The notes under the pieces were generated by a model that saw only the letters and a program-made list of their open reading frames with translations, did not search any database and had not been told where the DNA came from. A stretch of DNA of 64,000 nucleotides from Agriotes lineatus (taxonomy: Eukaryota; Arthropoda; Insecta; Coleoptera; Elateridae), in the NCBI GenBank assembly GCA_940337035.1, contig CALNHX010007652.1, positions 1 to 64,000 on the forward strand. The letters are read 5' to 3'. Every line of letters begins with the position of its first letter. Positions within the stretch are counted from its first letter, which is position 1. The translations under genes were made by a program, and so were the position numbers. This document shows, one piece after another, positions 45,291 to 58,042 of the stretch.

Positions 45291-48200
45291 CTGTCACTTT
45301 ACAGCCCTAGGGCCATAAAGTACTGTAAGGCACGCTAAGCGTAAAATACTTTACGCCAGCTTAAGGTCTTGTTTGTCAATTTGACAAGCATTTATATGTT
45401 GTTAAAATTGATAAAAAATATAAATTTGGTTTTAATTGTGAATATTCCGGACTGTATATAAAATATTGCATGCAATTCGTGCGTAACTAGCGTTTATGGC
45501 CCTTGTCGTGTTTTTACGTAGCAGGCCATCAATGCCTTCTTACGCCTTTGGTACTTGTATAACTGTTTCTACTATCAACTTCGTATGTGAGAATTATTAA
45601 CTAAGCATAAATATTACTTACGCAGCCAGGTCAATAAAGTCTAAAATATGTTTTATTTAAAAACTAGAGGTAGACGATATTTACTTAATGCTTAGACTAC
45701 TCATACCAAAGGTATCGCTTTCAAACTTTAGAACTTTTCACGTCCTAACAAAATGTACCAACATAATACTTACAGTTATTCCTACCACGATCGAAAAGTG
45801 CAAGCGTAGTTATAATTTTAGCAGTATCAAAACCATTTTTTATGCAACTACGCCGAAATATTTGACTTTGAATAATATTTTGAGACACTTAACATTCATT
45901 TGAAATGATTCCAGACACATGAATGAAAATTATCGAATGTTTTAGCGTTTATTCGACACATTTGGTGGTTTGTTTACCCAATTGAAGAACTACAATACGG
46001 GTTTCATATATTCCCACAGAATATAATCTATGAAGATCCTACCTAATGATCTTGCAGGTCAGTTTATTGTGTTTCTTAAAATTTCAACTTTCTTACTAAC
46101 TTTAGATGTGCTCCATCTTGGTGAAATCGTAATCACCTACATGTTGTCAAATTTTTATAATATCAATCTAGTAACATAAAGCAGAGATATCTTTTTTTCG
46201 GTTGGATTGCCCTTATCAGTCTATTGGTTGGTTGACCCCAGCTTACCATTGTTGTTGGTTATGCATCTTTCCACCTCTACTATTATTTACACTTGAGAGT
46301 ATGTTTGTTCGAAGTTTTTGAATTGAAATTACCTCAACCTATTGTGTTTTTCATTACTATTAGCAGTATAAATTAAAGCAGAAACTCGATTATTTAAATG
46401 GAAAAACCAAAAACTCGTCCAAAATTACGTTTTTGAAGATTTTTTACATTTTACCATAAGGTCAACTATGGGTTACTTGTATAATTATTTCATCACGTAA
46501 TAGTTATGCTGCAACGCAGCTTGATCAAGTTGGCTAATTAATCCTAGTACGAACATTTTTATGAAATATTTCAATCGATACTGTCCTGAATTCTAGCTTG
46601 TGCCAGTAAGCTGTTCCTGTAGACTTAGAAATTAAGCAAACACATTATACCCAATTGATCCAACATGCATTGACGCTGTGTAGGGCAATATCGACATTCT
46701 CCTCTGGAAAAAACCAAATCAGACTACTACAGTTTGGCTGAGTAAACGGTAGTATCGATTTCTCCTCAAGAAATCTTATTTTTAACTCGGGAGAAGTGCG
46801 TAAGTAACACAATCAATTCAACTGCGACCTTAACTGAACCCTTCAATATTCACATCCTCCTGTTTCCACATTCTCCGGCTCAGAAATCGTCGCGGAATGG
46901 ATGTTTGTCAGTTAGAATTCGTATGACGGAAACTCTTAAAAATAAGTCGGACGGAATTTAAAAAACCATCTAAAAACAATTCGTATTGCGATGACCGTCT
47001 GGGCTCGAGAATAATAAATACGATCATGAATTCGTTTCCTCGGTATTGTCATCAGAATTGAAATGCAAATTTGGATTTGTAGCGTTTGCCATGTCCATCT
47101 CTGTCTGGCTGACGGTTTGTCCACTAACGAGAGAGATGTCCGTAGATCACACAGCATGGCTGTCTCCTTTTTGAATTAAAACACTTTGATAATGATGCGT
47201 GTGCCTATATTTATAGTGTTACGAGGTGTTTCAAGGTTTTCGAGTTTTATGATACGAACTTAGCTGGGAGTGCAGTTCCATTTGAAAAACAACGTGTGTC
47301 ATGTATTTGTATTCTAACGAAGTAGAGCGTTTAGAAGTGTTCTGGAATGTGAATTCCAGCTATTTTTTGAGAAACCACGTGCTTTAAATACAATCACGAT
47401 TCATTACGTGATACACGTCAGGTTTGCAAATTAATAAATATTCGGAATGCCCACTGATCGTCGATTTACCTCGTTGTACTTACACAAAGGAAGTGCTTGC
47501 AAATTATGCCCTGAAATTTGAATCTGGAATTAGAACGCCTTTAAATGGTATGCAAAGCGAAACCCCTTCAGCGGTCAAGTTTAAAACTGCTTCGAAAGAT
47601 AGAAGAATAAAATTATAAATTTTACTATTTTTAATATGGCGCTTTGTGTCATAATTCTTTGTTAAAAGCATCACACACGCATAATATACCACAATTAATA
47701 AAATGGCAACTATTGGTTTTAAAGAAAAAAGAAGGCGCCATATTAATATTAATCATGAAATTAAACTAGTGGCGACTGCTCCTTAGAGGCTCAGGACCTG
47801 GAACCGCCCAGCCGCCAACAGCCAATCTGCCATTAGAAAAAAAAAATAACTACTCTAATTAAAAATATATTTTACCATCTATCCTACCGTTATAATATAA
47901 GGTTTAAGTAGTAAGATTCGGTCATCGCTATTCGATACCGCTTAAAACATGTAAAACAATATCCAAGAAGTATGTCAGTATAACATGAGTTATGTGTCAA
48001 CACACTCGCTCGAATCATATGCACTTAGCAGCTGGCAGCTGCAGAGAGTGCTTCTAAATGAGCTCCAAACTTATATAGAAATTGCGGGCTAAAACGTTGT
48101 CCCTGCAGAAACGGCGATATAGCCGCTTCAATGTGATGCGAGGACTCACGATGTTAGACTCGCGGGCTTATCATAATCTTTTCAAATATGTAGCGTTCTT

Positions 48201-48764
48201 ATAATGCACTGCGATCCAAGGATAAAGCCGGCCGCCTCGCCGTGCCAGTAGCATAACTTCTTCGAAACATTATTGTGTAAGCCGTCACTTTGAAATAAAC
48301 TGCAAATGTACAAAGTGAATTCAAATATTCTTATATGGACGGCCTACACCGGTATTAAATGTCAACCCCCAAACTAAAGTTGGAACTCGTAATTTTAAAA
48401 GACATTTTTCTGTAAAAAAATAAAAACAAATGGATTTGTGGAGGTGATGCATTAAATGTTTTGTTTTGTTTTCCATTAGTTAATGCATTATTATCGTGTT
48501 TGGTTTTTAAAACTTTAACATTTTCTGTTTTGTTTGAATAATTTTTATTTTGTGCATATGACGTTTCCTTCTGGATTATTAAAATTAAAAATCATGGTTA
48601 CGTATATTTGAATTAAAACATATTTGTATTATCTGACCCGGAGGGCGTGTCCTATGCGACCAATCAAGTGTCAACTTTAACAAAGCGTAAAGATTAGAGT
48701 GGCGAATTATTTGTTCAAAAGTTAAGATGATTCTTAAAAATAATCAAACTTTCAAAATAATTTA
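45291..48764. other. long spacer, no gene
   Basis: AT-rich. Short inverted motifs (GGCCATAAA at about 45311 against TTTATGGCC at about 45493) hint at an eroded MITE. A short minus-strand frame at 47126-47052 looks protein-like but is too small to call. Nothing else supported. Confidence 0.3.
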
Positions 48765-49270
48765 GTTGCTTTGTCGAAGTTAATGCCTTTACAATTTTTA
48801 GGCCAGTTTCTGTAATACTATGACCCGTTTCGTAAATATGTTGGGCAATACAAAAATTTTCGAATCTGTTGAATCTAAAATGAGCTAGTATAAGCTTTTT
48901 AAACCTACTATCAAAATTACGACGCGTTTGCCCAATATATTTAGAATCGCGATGGGAACATTTAATTTCGTAAATTCCAGATTTCTAAGTCTTTAGGTTT
49001 GCCTTTAGAATTCCCTAATAAATTTTGAATATTGTTGTTTGAACTATAAATAACTTTATAGCCAGAACCTTTACACATTTTCTCTAGGCCCTTTGTGGTC
49101 GGGAGAAACGAAATTTGATGTATTTGTCATTGGGTCCTTGACTTCTAACACTGACCAGAGTTGTTTTTTGTTTCCTAATCGAATTGTTGATAATTTTAGA
49201 GGAGAAACTATTGTACAGAGCGATGTTTTTCATGGTCTGATGTTCGGTCTAAGAAATTTAGAAGAACAAT
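48765..49270 (-). pseudogene. Penelope-like element: reverse transcriptase tail and GIY-YIG endonuclease
   Basis: The minus strand of 48990-48770 reads an intact GIY-YIG block: IYEIKCSHRDSKYIGQTRR, then a helical region ending AQHIYETGH. Upstream, at 49270-48990, are shifted remnants of the reverse-transcriptase C-terminus and linker. The GIY-YIG endonuclease at the C-terminus is diagnostic of Penelope-like elements. Confidence 0.8.
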
Positions 49271-49761
49271 TTTATGTTGAAATCAATTATTTGAATTAGA
49301 GCCCCCCAGATACAATAATCACGAGCGGCCACTGAGTACAACTAATTCACACATGAAGATCATATTTAACGTAACTAGATATAAAAAGTACCTCATAAAA
49401 TCTTTTACGGCAAACACGTAAGTCAGAAAACTTAAAAATGTTAGGAAAGAGGAAAGAGAAGATTCCCAAAGTATGTCGATAAGACAGATGAATGCTGGGA
49501 ATAATGTACATATTATTGCCGAAAGATTGGAAAACGGACATTACATTATTAATCTACCAATCGTATTAAACCATGTCGCGGATTCTGTAAGGACAATTTG
49601 TGCATGTATCGCTTTTCCGCCTTTTCTCCCATTTTTAGTTCTTTTCCCGGTTCATTTACGCCCAAATTAAAAGTTTAGTAAGGTTTCAAAACTTACTTCC
49701 GTTTGTTTCGAACATTAGCGTCTTGCAGCTTATTTACATTCGTCGATACTTAAATCTAAAT

Positions 49762-49897
49762 TTAGCTTTGTTCCCCGCAGGCCATGACGCAATGTGCCTT
49801 ATCGCATTCTAGAATGTCGCCGTTGCCTGCCGGCCCATTGTCTGCAATTTTACCGTCCATACAGGCCAGATCTTCTCCCGAGGTTCCAGGCAAATTG
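49762..49897 (-). CDS. candidate terminal exon of a Cys-rich protein
   Basis: The minus strand reads 44 codons and TAA after an AG acceptor at 49898-49899 (phase 1). The peptide has four cysteines and many Gly/Asp, and codon use is GC-richer than the flanks. No upstream exon was identified and I do not recognise the family. It may be a chance frame. Confidence 0.28.
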
Positions 49898-50508
49898 CTG
49901 ATTCAGGATTACACCATAATCGGACTTTCCGTGCGGTTTATATAAGTTGAATAGAGTACGAAATTAAGTAACGCCTGAGCGGGATCATTTGGCTTTAGGA
50001 TTTCGGCCCGGATTTTTCATTCAAAGTCCGGCATTGAGACCGTCCACAAGTGTTGGTCGTTGTTTCCTCGGCGGTGGCTACGTCGGCCCCCGTAGCGTAA
50101 ATCGAAATTTGTGCGAAGTGTTGCAACCATATAGGTGTCGTTGGCCAGGCCCTGTGTTAAGTGACGTGTTGATAAATGTTTAGCCAAGGGATCTTTTCTG
50201 TCGTGGAGTAGGCACCTCCAATTACGCTTGAAGCGGATTTTAAATGAAAACCTTGTCTGTGAGGTAAACTGTCGTTCATGGAAGTTACGTGTATCGTATC
50301 GTAATCCTGCCTGTCGTGCGTGCTTTATTTGTACCCTTCCTGGGGATTATAATGCCGTCCAGACCTGCTTGACTATCGCCCCTATGCAGTTTCCTGTCGT
50401 TATTTTGGAGGCAATAGCTTAGAAGTGACCCCCAGTTGGTTGGACAACGTCACCGGAGCAGCTGAATTCCTTCAAAGGTATTGTGTCAGTTTATGTAAAC
50501 CCAAAAAA
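49898..50508. other. unexplained GC-richer stretch
   Basis: Several medium open frames on both strands, none recognisable and none with consistent splice signals. Confidence 0.3.
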
Positions 50509-51043
50509 CATGTTTTTGTTCATTAGTCTGTCTGTGTGTGTGTCTGTGTGTCTGTGAACAGAATATCTCAAAAACTAAAAGATATATGGCATTGAAACTT
50601 CATATATAAGTTTTGTGTATTATGTAGATAAGACAGCAAGCTTTTGAAGAAAATCGCATAACCGGAAGTAGGTGTTTACTCTTGTGATTTTTCAGTTTTT
50701 TTCGACTTTTTCAAAAACGGCTTTAACGATTTTTTTAAACTTTATTTTCATTACAGTTTTAATGTGTATTAATATGAGATAGGTAATTTTCCAGTTGAAT
50801 ACTAAAATGAGTTTGTTTTGTTTTTTTTCAATTTTTTTATTAACTCCTATTTTAAATAGAACACCCGGTATATTATTACATTTTTTAATTCAGTTTAAAA
50901 TTTTAGAGAACATTTGTCTCTTGAACTAACACTCTATTTTGTACGGTTTCCGTAGAATTTGCAATTTTTGAAAATTTTTGACAAATGCTTAAAAATTAAA
51001 AATCAAATTTTTGGATAATTATAAGACCACTGTAAAAGGAAGT
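50509..51043. mobile_element. 12-bp-TIR family, inverted truncated copy
   Basis: Reverse complement of 24667-25202 with about 90% identity. Ends GTAAAAGGAAGT at 51032-51043; the opposite terminus is missing. Confidence 0.75.
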
Positions 51044-52849
51044 TGTGTGAGTGTATCACACCAGATTTTTAATTATTTGTGTTTTTCATTAATGGATTGA
51101 TGATGTTTGCATGTGTATTTTGTGTATTCTTCCGATGTACAGGAATTCAGACGGCTGTAAACGAATGTAAGTCAAGGTAAGTTCGGCTCAGCTGTTGATG
51201 CTCGCCGCTCAAGCATTGCCAGAGTAGAAGTGGATAGGTGGGCCATTTCTTCCACTTTATGAGTAAGTTCATCTGTGTTGTTTTCCCAATTTAATAAGTA
51301 AAGTGGTGGTGCTTAGCAATTACATCTCGTTTACCGAATCGTAGCCCTAATCTAAGGTTGTAAAGAATCCCCCTTCTCCACTGAGTGACCCGGCAATATT
51401 TGTTATAGCTCATCGTAACGGGATTAAAGCAATCGATCCTAGAATTTACCGATTTTGTAATGTAATAGTTGAAGATCATTCGTGCTGTAACAATTTGACG
51501 CCCTTGTCTTAAAGTAGTTTTGATGCTGTAACAATTCTCCTTCTCAACCCTTTTATGGCCATTGCTGGATATTGAGTCCTCCTAATTTTTGGCAAGCCTT
51601 TCTGTTTTTGGCAATCTAAAACCAGTTGTTTCCGGTGATTTTCTAACTACAGTTGGTACATCCTCAGTTTATACGATCAACCGTACCTATCCGCATGGAA
51701 ATGAATAAACTCGGCCTCAAACAACAAAATGTGAGTCAATCCGTGGAACAGATGCTGCGGAATATGAAAAAAGACATTACCGGGAAACTCAACAACCTAC
51801 CTAAACGATAAGAAAAATTATATAAACTGCATGGAAGAAAGCTGAAGCGAACAATAAAAAATGCTGCAGATGAATATGCCACAACAACTACTTCCGACCA
51901 AATATTATAAGTAGTTTAAAAAAGCTTGTCAAGATGCAATGGCGTACATACAACAGTAAACGACGACACCAGCCAAGATGGCAGTATCGGAGAGGCAAAC
52001 CTAAAAAGGATTCTGCTTAAATTTATAGTGGTTGGCATGGGTCACCGCTAGCTTCAGTGGGACCGCAGCGGCTTATCTTAGTTGATGGTTGTGGGTGGTG
52101 AGGCTTCTTTCTGATGTTCTGGGACTACAAGATGCGATGCAGTTTACTCATCCTTCTGGAGATTTCCTCACAACGCGACATGACCTACCTAAGTTCACTT
52201 CACTTTTGCGACCTTCTGCATGACATTAGTAACTTTTGTACGTCTCTGATTTCAGTGTTTCGAATGTTGTCAGACATTGTTCGTCCGTGATGCGATTGTT
52301 TCCAGCCATTGTCTTGGTGTAATACGTCATTACGGGTAGGATGCAACTTTGCCAGATTTTTCTTCTCAAACTATATACTGTCCGACTAATTTTGACTAGC
52401 TCAGTAAGATGACCAAAGTAGAGTATTCGTCAACATTCTCTATAATTTGTTAATGTACTCTAAATTATAGGTTTGTGGCTTTCGCGGTTACTCGAATTAT
52501 TCTTGTTAAAATTACATTTTGTAGTCTTTGTAGATTCTCTGGCTTAATGCGTCTTGCACCTTGTGAACTCGAGCAAAGATCCACGCAATTGTAACGTTGG
52601 TGTGTTAAAAAATTCAATAGCGCTAATTCTGGTTACAATCTTCACCTAAAACTCCATAACGTTCGGATTTTCGATAAGGCGATTTTAGCCGCTATCCGCG
52701 GACATAGCGTAAATCGGTACGCCACGCAGTTCCGTTTCCAACCCCCTACAAAAATGTCTCGATAATGAGGTGCTGGAATAATACGAAAAGAGAATCGCAG
52801 TAATTTAAATCACTTGAGTCTTGAGAACTGAACCCGATCCTGATCACCA
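51044..52849. other. mixed spacer with a possible non-LTR fragment
   Basis: The minus strand of about 52420-52090 reads a Cys-Ile-Leu-Pro-Val-Met-Thr-Tyr segment like the region after the polymerase domain of RTE-type elements; weak. The rest, including the open minus-strand frame 51479-51291, is unrecognised. Confidence 0.3.
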
Positions 52850-53535
52850 GCCCCCCTCCGAAGCCGGCCACCCTTTCTTGATCCCTCCTGACCTGTCTGG
52901 CGCCGGTGGACTTGGTTCCCATCTCGCCAAATAATTCCTGTACCTGTCTGACGACGGTGGACTATTGCCATAACCCATTTCTGAAATTAACATAAAACAC
53001 GGCTACCGGAATATTACGAGAAATCTCCAGGCCGTCGGCATAATTCAGGTGCCTCGACGTAGACCGCCTGTCGTGAGTCCGGATTGATCGAAAACATCCA
53101 GCGCTCACCGACGATTCTAGCTGTAAAGAGCTGGACTTTGTAAAAAGTAAAATGTCCAGTTTATATTATTCCGAGAGGTCCAAATTTACTCACAAACGAC
53201 GTATCACGTCCAGCCCGGCTTTATGCCCTCGCCGTAAGCATCACCAACACCGTAAAATACCTTCTTGCTATTGAATTTGTCCGCCCGCCAAATATAAATA
53301 ACAAAACGCCATCTTTGCCGGCGCAAATATAGTCTGTTTTAGATTTGTTAGTCCCAGTACATCAGAGCACCCGCGCATCTTTTAACTTTCTTCGAGAAGA
53401 TACATAGGCAGCAATCGCAACGCCGAACTAATACGGCGAAGGAATTTTATTTTATAATATTTATGTAGATAATATTTTCATTTATTAAGTATTGTTTTGT
53501 ATTATACTTAAACACATTATACAATTTATTTCAAC
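52850..53535 (+). mobile_element. possible solo LTR (low confidence)
   Basis: GC-rich upstream part, a TATAAATA box at 53293-53300, an initiator-like segment about 40 nt downstream, then an AT-rich part ending TTTATTTCAACA. Organised like an LTR promoter and R/U5, but no partner LTR or target duplication was found. Confidence 0.3.
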
Positions 53536-53749
53536 ACTGTGTTATTCCTGTATTTTATACATTTGAGTAGAACGAATCCTGGGCATCTGAGCTTTACTCG
53601 ACGCAACCAATTTGAAACTAAATTTGATGAATTTTGGTCAAGTTTAAATAAGCACCATTCGCAGGGATTTGAAATTAAAATTTTAAAATTTTGGAGCAAA
53701 CCAGAGGTACATTACACGATGGCCATGCTCTTTGGTGGCTAGTGTAGTT

Positions 53750-54420
53750 TGAGTACCTTGAGAACAAGGATACTTAGGAAGATTTGGCCTTGTTGCTGTA
53801 GAGAATACTGGATGTTTCTCCACAAAACCTACGCGATCTAAGCCGAAATTCTATTTTAACAAGAGTACTCTAAATTGTCTGTAGGTGTTAACATTATTTT
53901 CGTTTTGTTAAACTTCATTTAGAGTCATATGGTCTTAGAAGATAAGTTGAGGTCAGCTAGCATTTGTTCTAATTCCGCCTCGTTTTCACTGATTACGACT
54001 ATATCATCTGAGTAAGGAGAAATAATAATAATAATGATAAAGATAATATGCGTCGTTTATATTTATTCATTTTCTTTCCTAATTTAATCTTTTAAACACA
54101 TTTTCAAGTCATTTTGAAGTCGACAAACCCAAGATGCAGCAGGAGATTGTGTTCTTCGCATTTCTCGATTAATGTTCGTACTGTTTGCAGATAATTGGTG
54201 GTACTAACACCTTTTCTGTAACCAATTTTTTTCGCTTTACGGTAAAAGTCTAGTTTGTTGTTCAAGCGATTTGTTAAGATTTTTGTCAACAGCTTATATA
54301 GATGTGACAGTAGACTAACCGGTATATAATTTTCTATATCCGTAATGTCTTCATTTTTAAAACAACAGTATCACTTCCGTATTTTTTCAGCTTGTTGGTA
54401 TTTTTCCTTCTTGTAGACAT
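53750..54420 (-). pseudogene. RTE-like non-LTR reverse transcriptase fragment
   Basis: On the minus strand, 54420-54110 reads DITDIENYIPVSLLSHLYK, then LTKILTNRL and the HLGFVDF block. After a deletion, 54010-53870 reads the active site as SDD in place of ADD, followed by a typical helix. Frameshifts and stops throughout. Confidence 0.75.
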
Positions 54421-54739
54421 TAATTCATTAGGTGTAGTATAGTCTTGTAGCGCAGCCGCATAAACGGCCTGAAGACGTCATAGGCCATAAACCAAAGAAT
54501 TAAAATGTGATTCAAAGTTCGTTACTAAATCAGCTAGTAAAAGTGGAGTTCGCGATGTGACAGTTCTAGAGAAAGTATCAATTTATTGTACGCGTGCAGT
54601 AAGAAACATCTGTATTGTCAAGTGTGATACTAACTTTTCTAAACGTCACGATGCAATTTTTAGCATAGCAGGACCCATGTCACCAACGCAGGGATATCGC
54701 CGATTAAAAGAAAAGAGTTGCGTGAATACCCTTTTGCCC

Positions 54740-55212
54740 TGACTAACAGTAGACCAGGCGAAAAGCGAAAGTCAACCCGGGTGGACAATATAGTCGTAAA
54801 CGACTCTTAAAGGAAAATTCCTTCTTGGCGGAAGTTATTTCAACCACTTGTGCGACAATAGAGCAAAGGTAGTTTAGCTGGACAATCCTATTGTATTCAA
54901 AAGAATAGGGAATATCCCTTCCATTCACGCGCAACCTATATAAGCGTATGTAGTTTAGTTTTCGGAGACTTCTTCTGCATATTCCGACTTGACGCATTTT
55001 GACGGAGTCTAGGAGCAAGGTCAGGTTCCAAAGTCTGTTATAAATAAATAATTCCATATCGATAACCAGGCTACTCACAAATCGTATTTGTATTTTAAAT
55101 TAATATTAACGAATTTGTATACGTGTGCAGTTTGTGTTTGTGTTCTAAAGTAAATAAAAGGAATGTTATTGTTTTCCACAACCGGTTGTATCTTACTGCA
55201 CTTAATTCTACA
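54740..55212 (+). mobile_element. LTR-like block with primer-binding-site-like leader
   Basis: TATATAAG at 54937-54944, AATAAA at 55153-55158, and a segment ending TTCTACA at 55212 followed by TTGGTGAACAACG. This is the layout of a Ty3/gypsy-type U3-R-U5 end and primer-binding site. The 5' edge is uncertain and no gag follows. Confidence 0.4.
54937..54944 (+). promoter_or_regulatory. TATA box of the LTR-like block
   Basis: TATATAAG, with the expected start about 30 nt downstream in TTAGTTTTCGG. Confidence 0.4.
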
Positions 55213-56114
55213 TTGGTGAACAACGTTTAATAAACATCATAACAGTTCCAGTGGTGCAAACCACCAAAGTCTCGTAAAGGGCGTTTCTTTCAATTTTCAA
55301 TATCTCGGTTGCTATATGGCCTTCTTCAAGAGGTCGACTTACTTGGATCTGTTTTAAACTTATTTGAATAATATTGATCAAAAGTAGTGGATAATAGCTT
55401 ACATGCATGTCAAGCAAATATAAGAAGAAATGATAATCCTCGAGCTTATGTTCTCGGGTTACTGTAGAATTTTCATAAAAATGTTACCAAAAAGAGCAAC
55501 TTAACATTGGGGTATTATTTTATTATCAGTAGACAATTGCAAAATTTTGCGATGCGTATATAATACAATGTTATTACATTTTTTATTGCACTGAACTCGT
55601 CCATACTTACGTGCAAATTATGATAATGAAAGTCTATTAGTAGTTAGTCTTATGCAAAACCCGAAGAAACTCACAGCGGGCTACCATTACATTGTCAATT
55701 GCATTTTTGTTTTGTCAACTGCTTTATTCAAATATGTAAATATATGTAGGGCTATTTGTTTGGAAGGGCTTCTTGAAAAATATGTATACGATATAATGTT
55801 CAACGGCTTTTCTGATTTAAAATTAAAAATGGACGGAAAAATACAGCTAATTTTGAATTTTAGCAAAATCCATTACCATCCATAGAAACATATAGCAACT
55901 ATACCGAATTATGCAAGGGTGTCACTAGTTTATCTTGTTTAGTAGTAAATAGTGTTGCTCTGAATGGCACATCTAATTTTAAAATAATTATATATAGTGT
56001 TTTATACGGGTTCGGTTACCCTAATCGTGAAAATCATTAATTTTTAAGTAAAACACACTCCTTCAATTAATCGAAACTGGTTTTCATGACAGTAATGAAC
56101 ATTTGTGAAGTTTT
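55213..56114. other. spacer, no gene
   Basis: AT-rich. Nothing supported. Confidence 0.35.
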
Positions 56115-56312
56115 CAGTAATAATAGGACGAGAGGTGAAAATATTGCCGACAATAATTTTTGCGATTCAGATACGAGTTTCTGCGGCGACGAAAATAACG
56201 ACGAGTGCTTGCACGAGTCGTTATTTTCTAAAGCAGCAGAAACGAGACAATCTGAAGAGCAAAAATTGTCTGCAATATTTCGACCTAGAGTCCTATTCGT
56301 CTTGACAATTTA
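56115..56312. repeat. palindromic element, centre GAGTGC..GCACGAG
   Basis: Arms of about 95 bp, roughly 80% complementary, run from AATAGGACGAGAGG to CCTAGAGTCCTATT. The centre is at about 56199-56219 (ACGAGTGCTTGCACGAGT). An open frame across it is a by-product. Confidence 0.75.
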
Positions 56313-56330
56313 ACTTTTCATTAAAAAATA

Positions 56331-56447
56331 GTTACAGAAAAAATTGTCGCTGAAATAAAGCTCCTCGAAATATTGTCACTACAATAATTGTTACAGAAAA
56401 AATTGTCGCTGAAATAAAGCTCCTCGAATTATTGTCACTAAAATAAT
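56331..56447. repeat. 59-bp tandem duplication
   Basis: GTTACAGAAAAAATTGTCGC starts units at 56331 and 56390. Units differ by a few bases. Confidence 0.85.
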
Positions 56448-57594
56448 GGTTCGATTGGTAGTTTATTTTTAAATTGAAGACAGCCATTGGTTGACAATGA
56501 CATCAGTTAAATTGTCAGGCAAATTTTATATCAATATTTTAGAAACAGTTAATTTCTTATTGTTAGGGGTGGAAATGCTAGAACACATAATATACGATGC
56601 GAACAAGCCTTCTAATGCTAAATTCAAATATTAATTGAAATACACCAAAAAGTTTGTTAAATATGGTAAATAATGCAGTAGGCGAACCGATTGACAATTT
56701 TTTTTTGCTTCTATTTGGTTTCATCTATAATTCAGGTTAGTTTAAAACAGTTCAACGTTTCCTTTTGTTTAATATATTATTTATACAGTTTTTTGAAGTG
56801 GAGTCCAAAGTATAGAAGAACGTTGAGAATGATCAGATTTGTATTTTAAGCTACCTATGCCTAATTTTTAGATAGCAATAATCATGATAAATGACACTGC
56901 TGCAATAAGTATTTATTTATCCTACTTGCATGGCCTGTATGTTTATTTGCCTCATTAATTAATTAGCAAATTTCAGTAGCATGCCGAGTAATGTATTTAC
57001 ATGACTACACAATGCACCATAATTAACATTTTTCATTGTTTCAATTTATAATGTAACCGGTCGATTTAATAAAAGTTAAAACCATTGCTGTTCTTTTAAT
57101 GTCGGTCTGACTATTTATTTAACGTAAAAGATTTCTACATGGTGTGGCAATAATATTATCATTTTAGACACATTTTCGTTTCTAAATAACTCAGCTAGCA
57201 CAATTAAGATAACAAACTCTGGTTTCAGCAAGTTCCAACTGCAGGGTCTAGGACTATGACAATTTGCCGTCACCGATTCATCCTCTTCGTCAGAACATTC
57301 GCTGTCAGCGGATGATATTTAAATGAATAAAAACGCCTACTTCTCTCAAGTTACTGTAAATAAACTCTAAAAAACCATGTTTCACATGTTATCCGCAATG
57401 CACTCAATATGGATGATCATTACAATGGCACAACTGTAATTACGTTGTTTTGAAATAGAAACATTCCATTTCTTATATGAAGTCGAACAGAATAAGCTCC
57501 AGAAATTCGTCGCACAACCATTGCATGGTTCGGTAATAATTAGAAAAGCTTTTAATAAAGTAAAAACTCAAATCTACTTCCGTTATCGACATTA
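56448..57594. other. spacer, no gene
   Basis: AT-rich, no structure recognised. Confidence 0.35.
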
Positions 57595-57925
57595 ACTAAT
57601 TAACTCAAAAATCAAAAAGAACCTTGCTTTTTTATTGGAGATCTAGCAGAACACGACTAACCTTCCCAATAAATAGCGTGACACTGACAGGCAACTACTT
57701 GATTACATCTGTAAGAATTGATAGCCAACTAGTATTAAAATCAACTGAATGTGTGGACACGCATTTGTGTTTGCTTAGTAAAATATAATGCAGTTTCTTT
57801 TTCTGCTATTTTAGATTTTTCAATCTTGTATTTCTTGATAAAATTTTGGTGTTCTTTAACTCTTAAGGCCACGATGTTTGACCAATATAGTATTTGCCGC
57901 ATTCACAACGAATACTATATATACA
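57595..57925 (-). pseudogene. Penelope-like 3' end, inverted copy
   Basis: The minus strand reads the CECGKYYIGQT GIY-YIG core, then decays (a stop after SWP, and a deletion of about 60 bp relative to the right copy). It is the inverse of 59282-59660, with about 85% identity in shared parts. Confidence 0.75.
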
Positions 57926-58042
57926 TCAAAACACACACGGAGCAAAAACTCACACATGTAAATAATTCCAGCACGTCATCCAAGAAAAACACACAGATGA
58001 ACTAAATACACTAACCAATGACCCTTTTCTATGTAAATTATA

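Noticed and set aside
56086..56313. 75-codon frame at 56.1 kb
   Set aside because: It lies wholly in a palindromic element and overlaps another frame of similar length.
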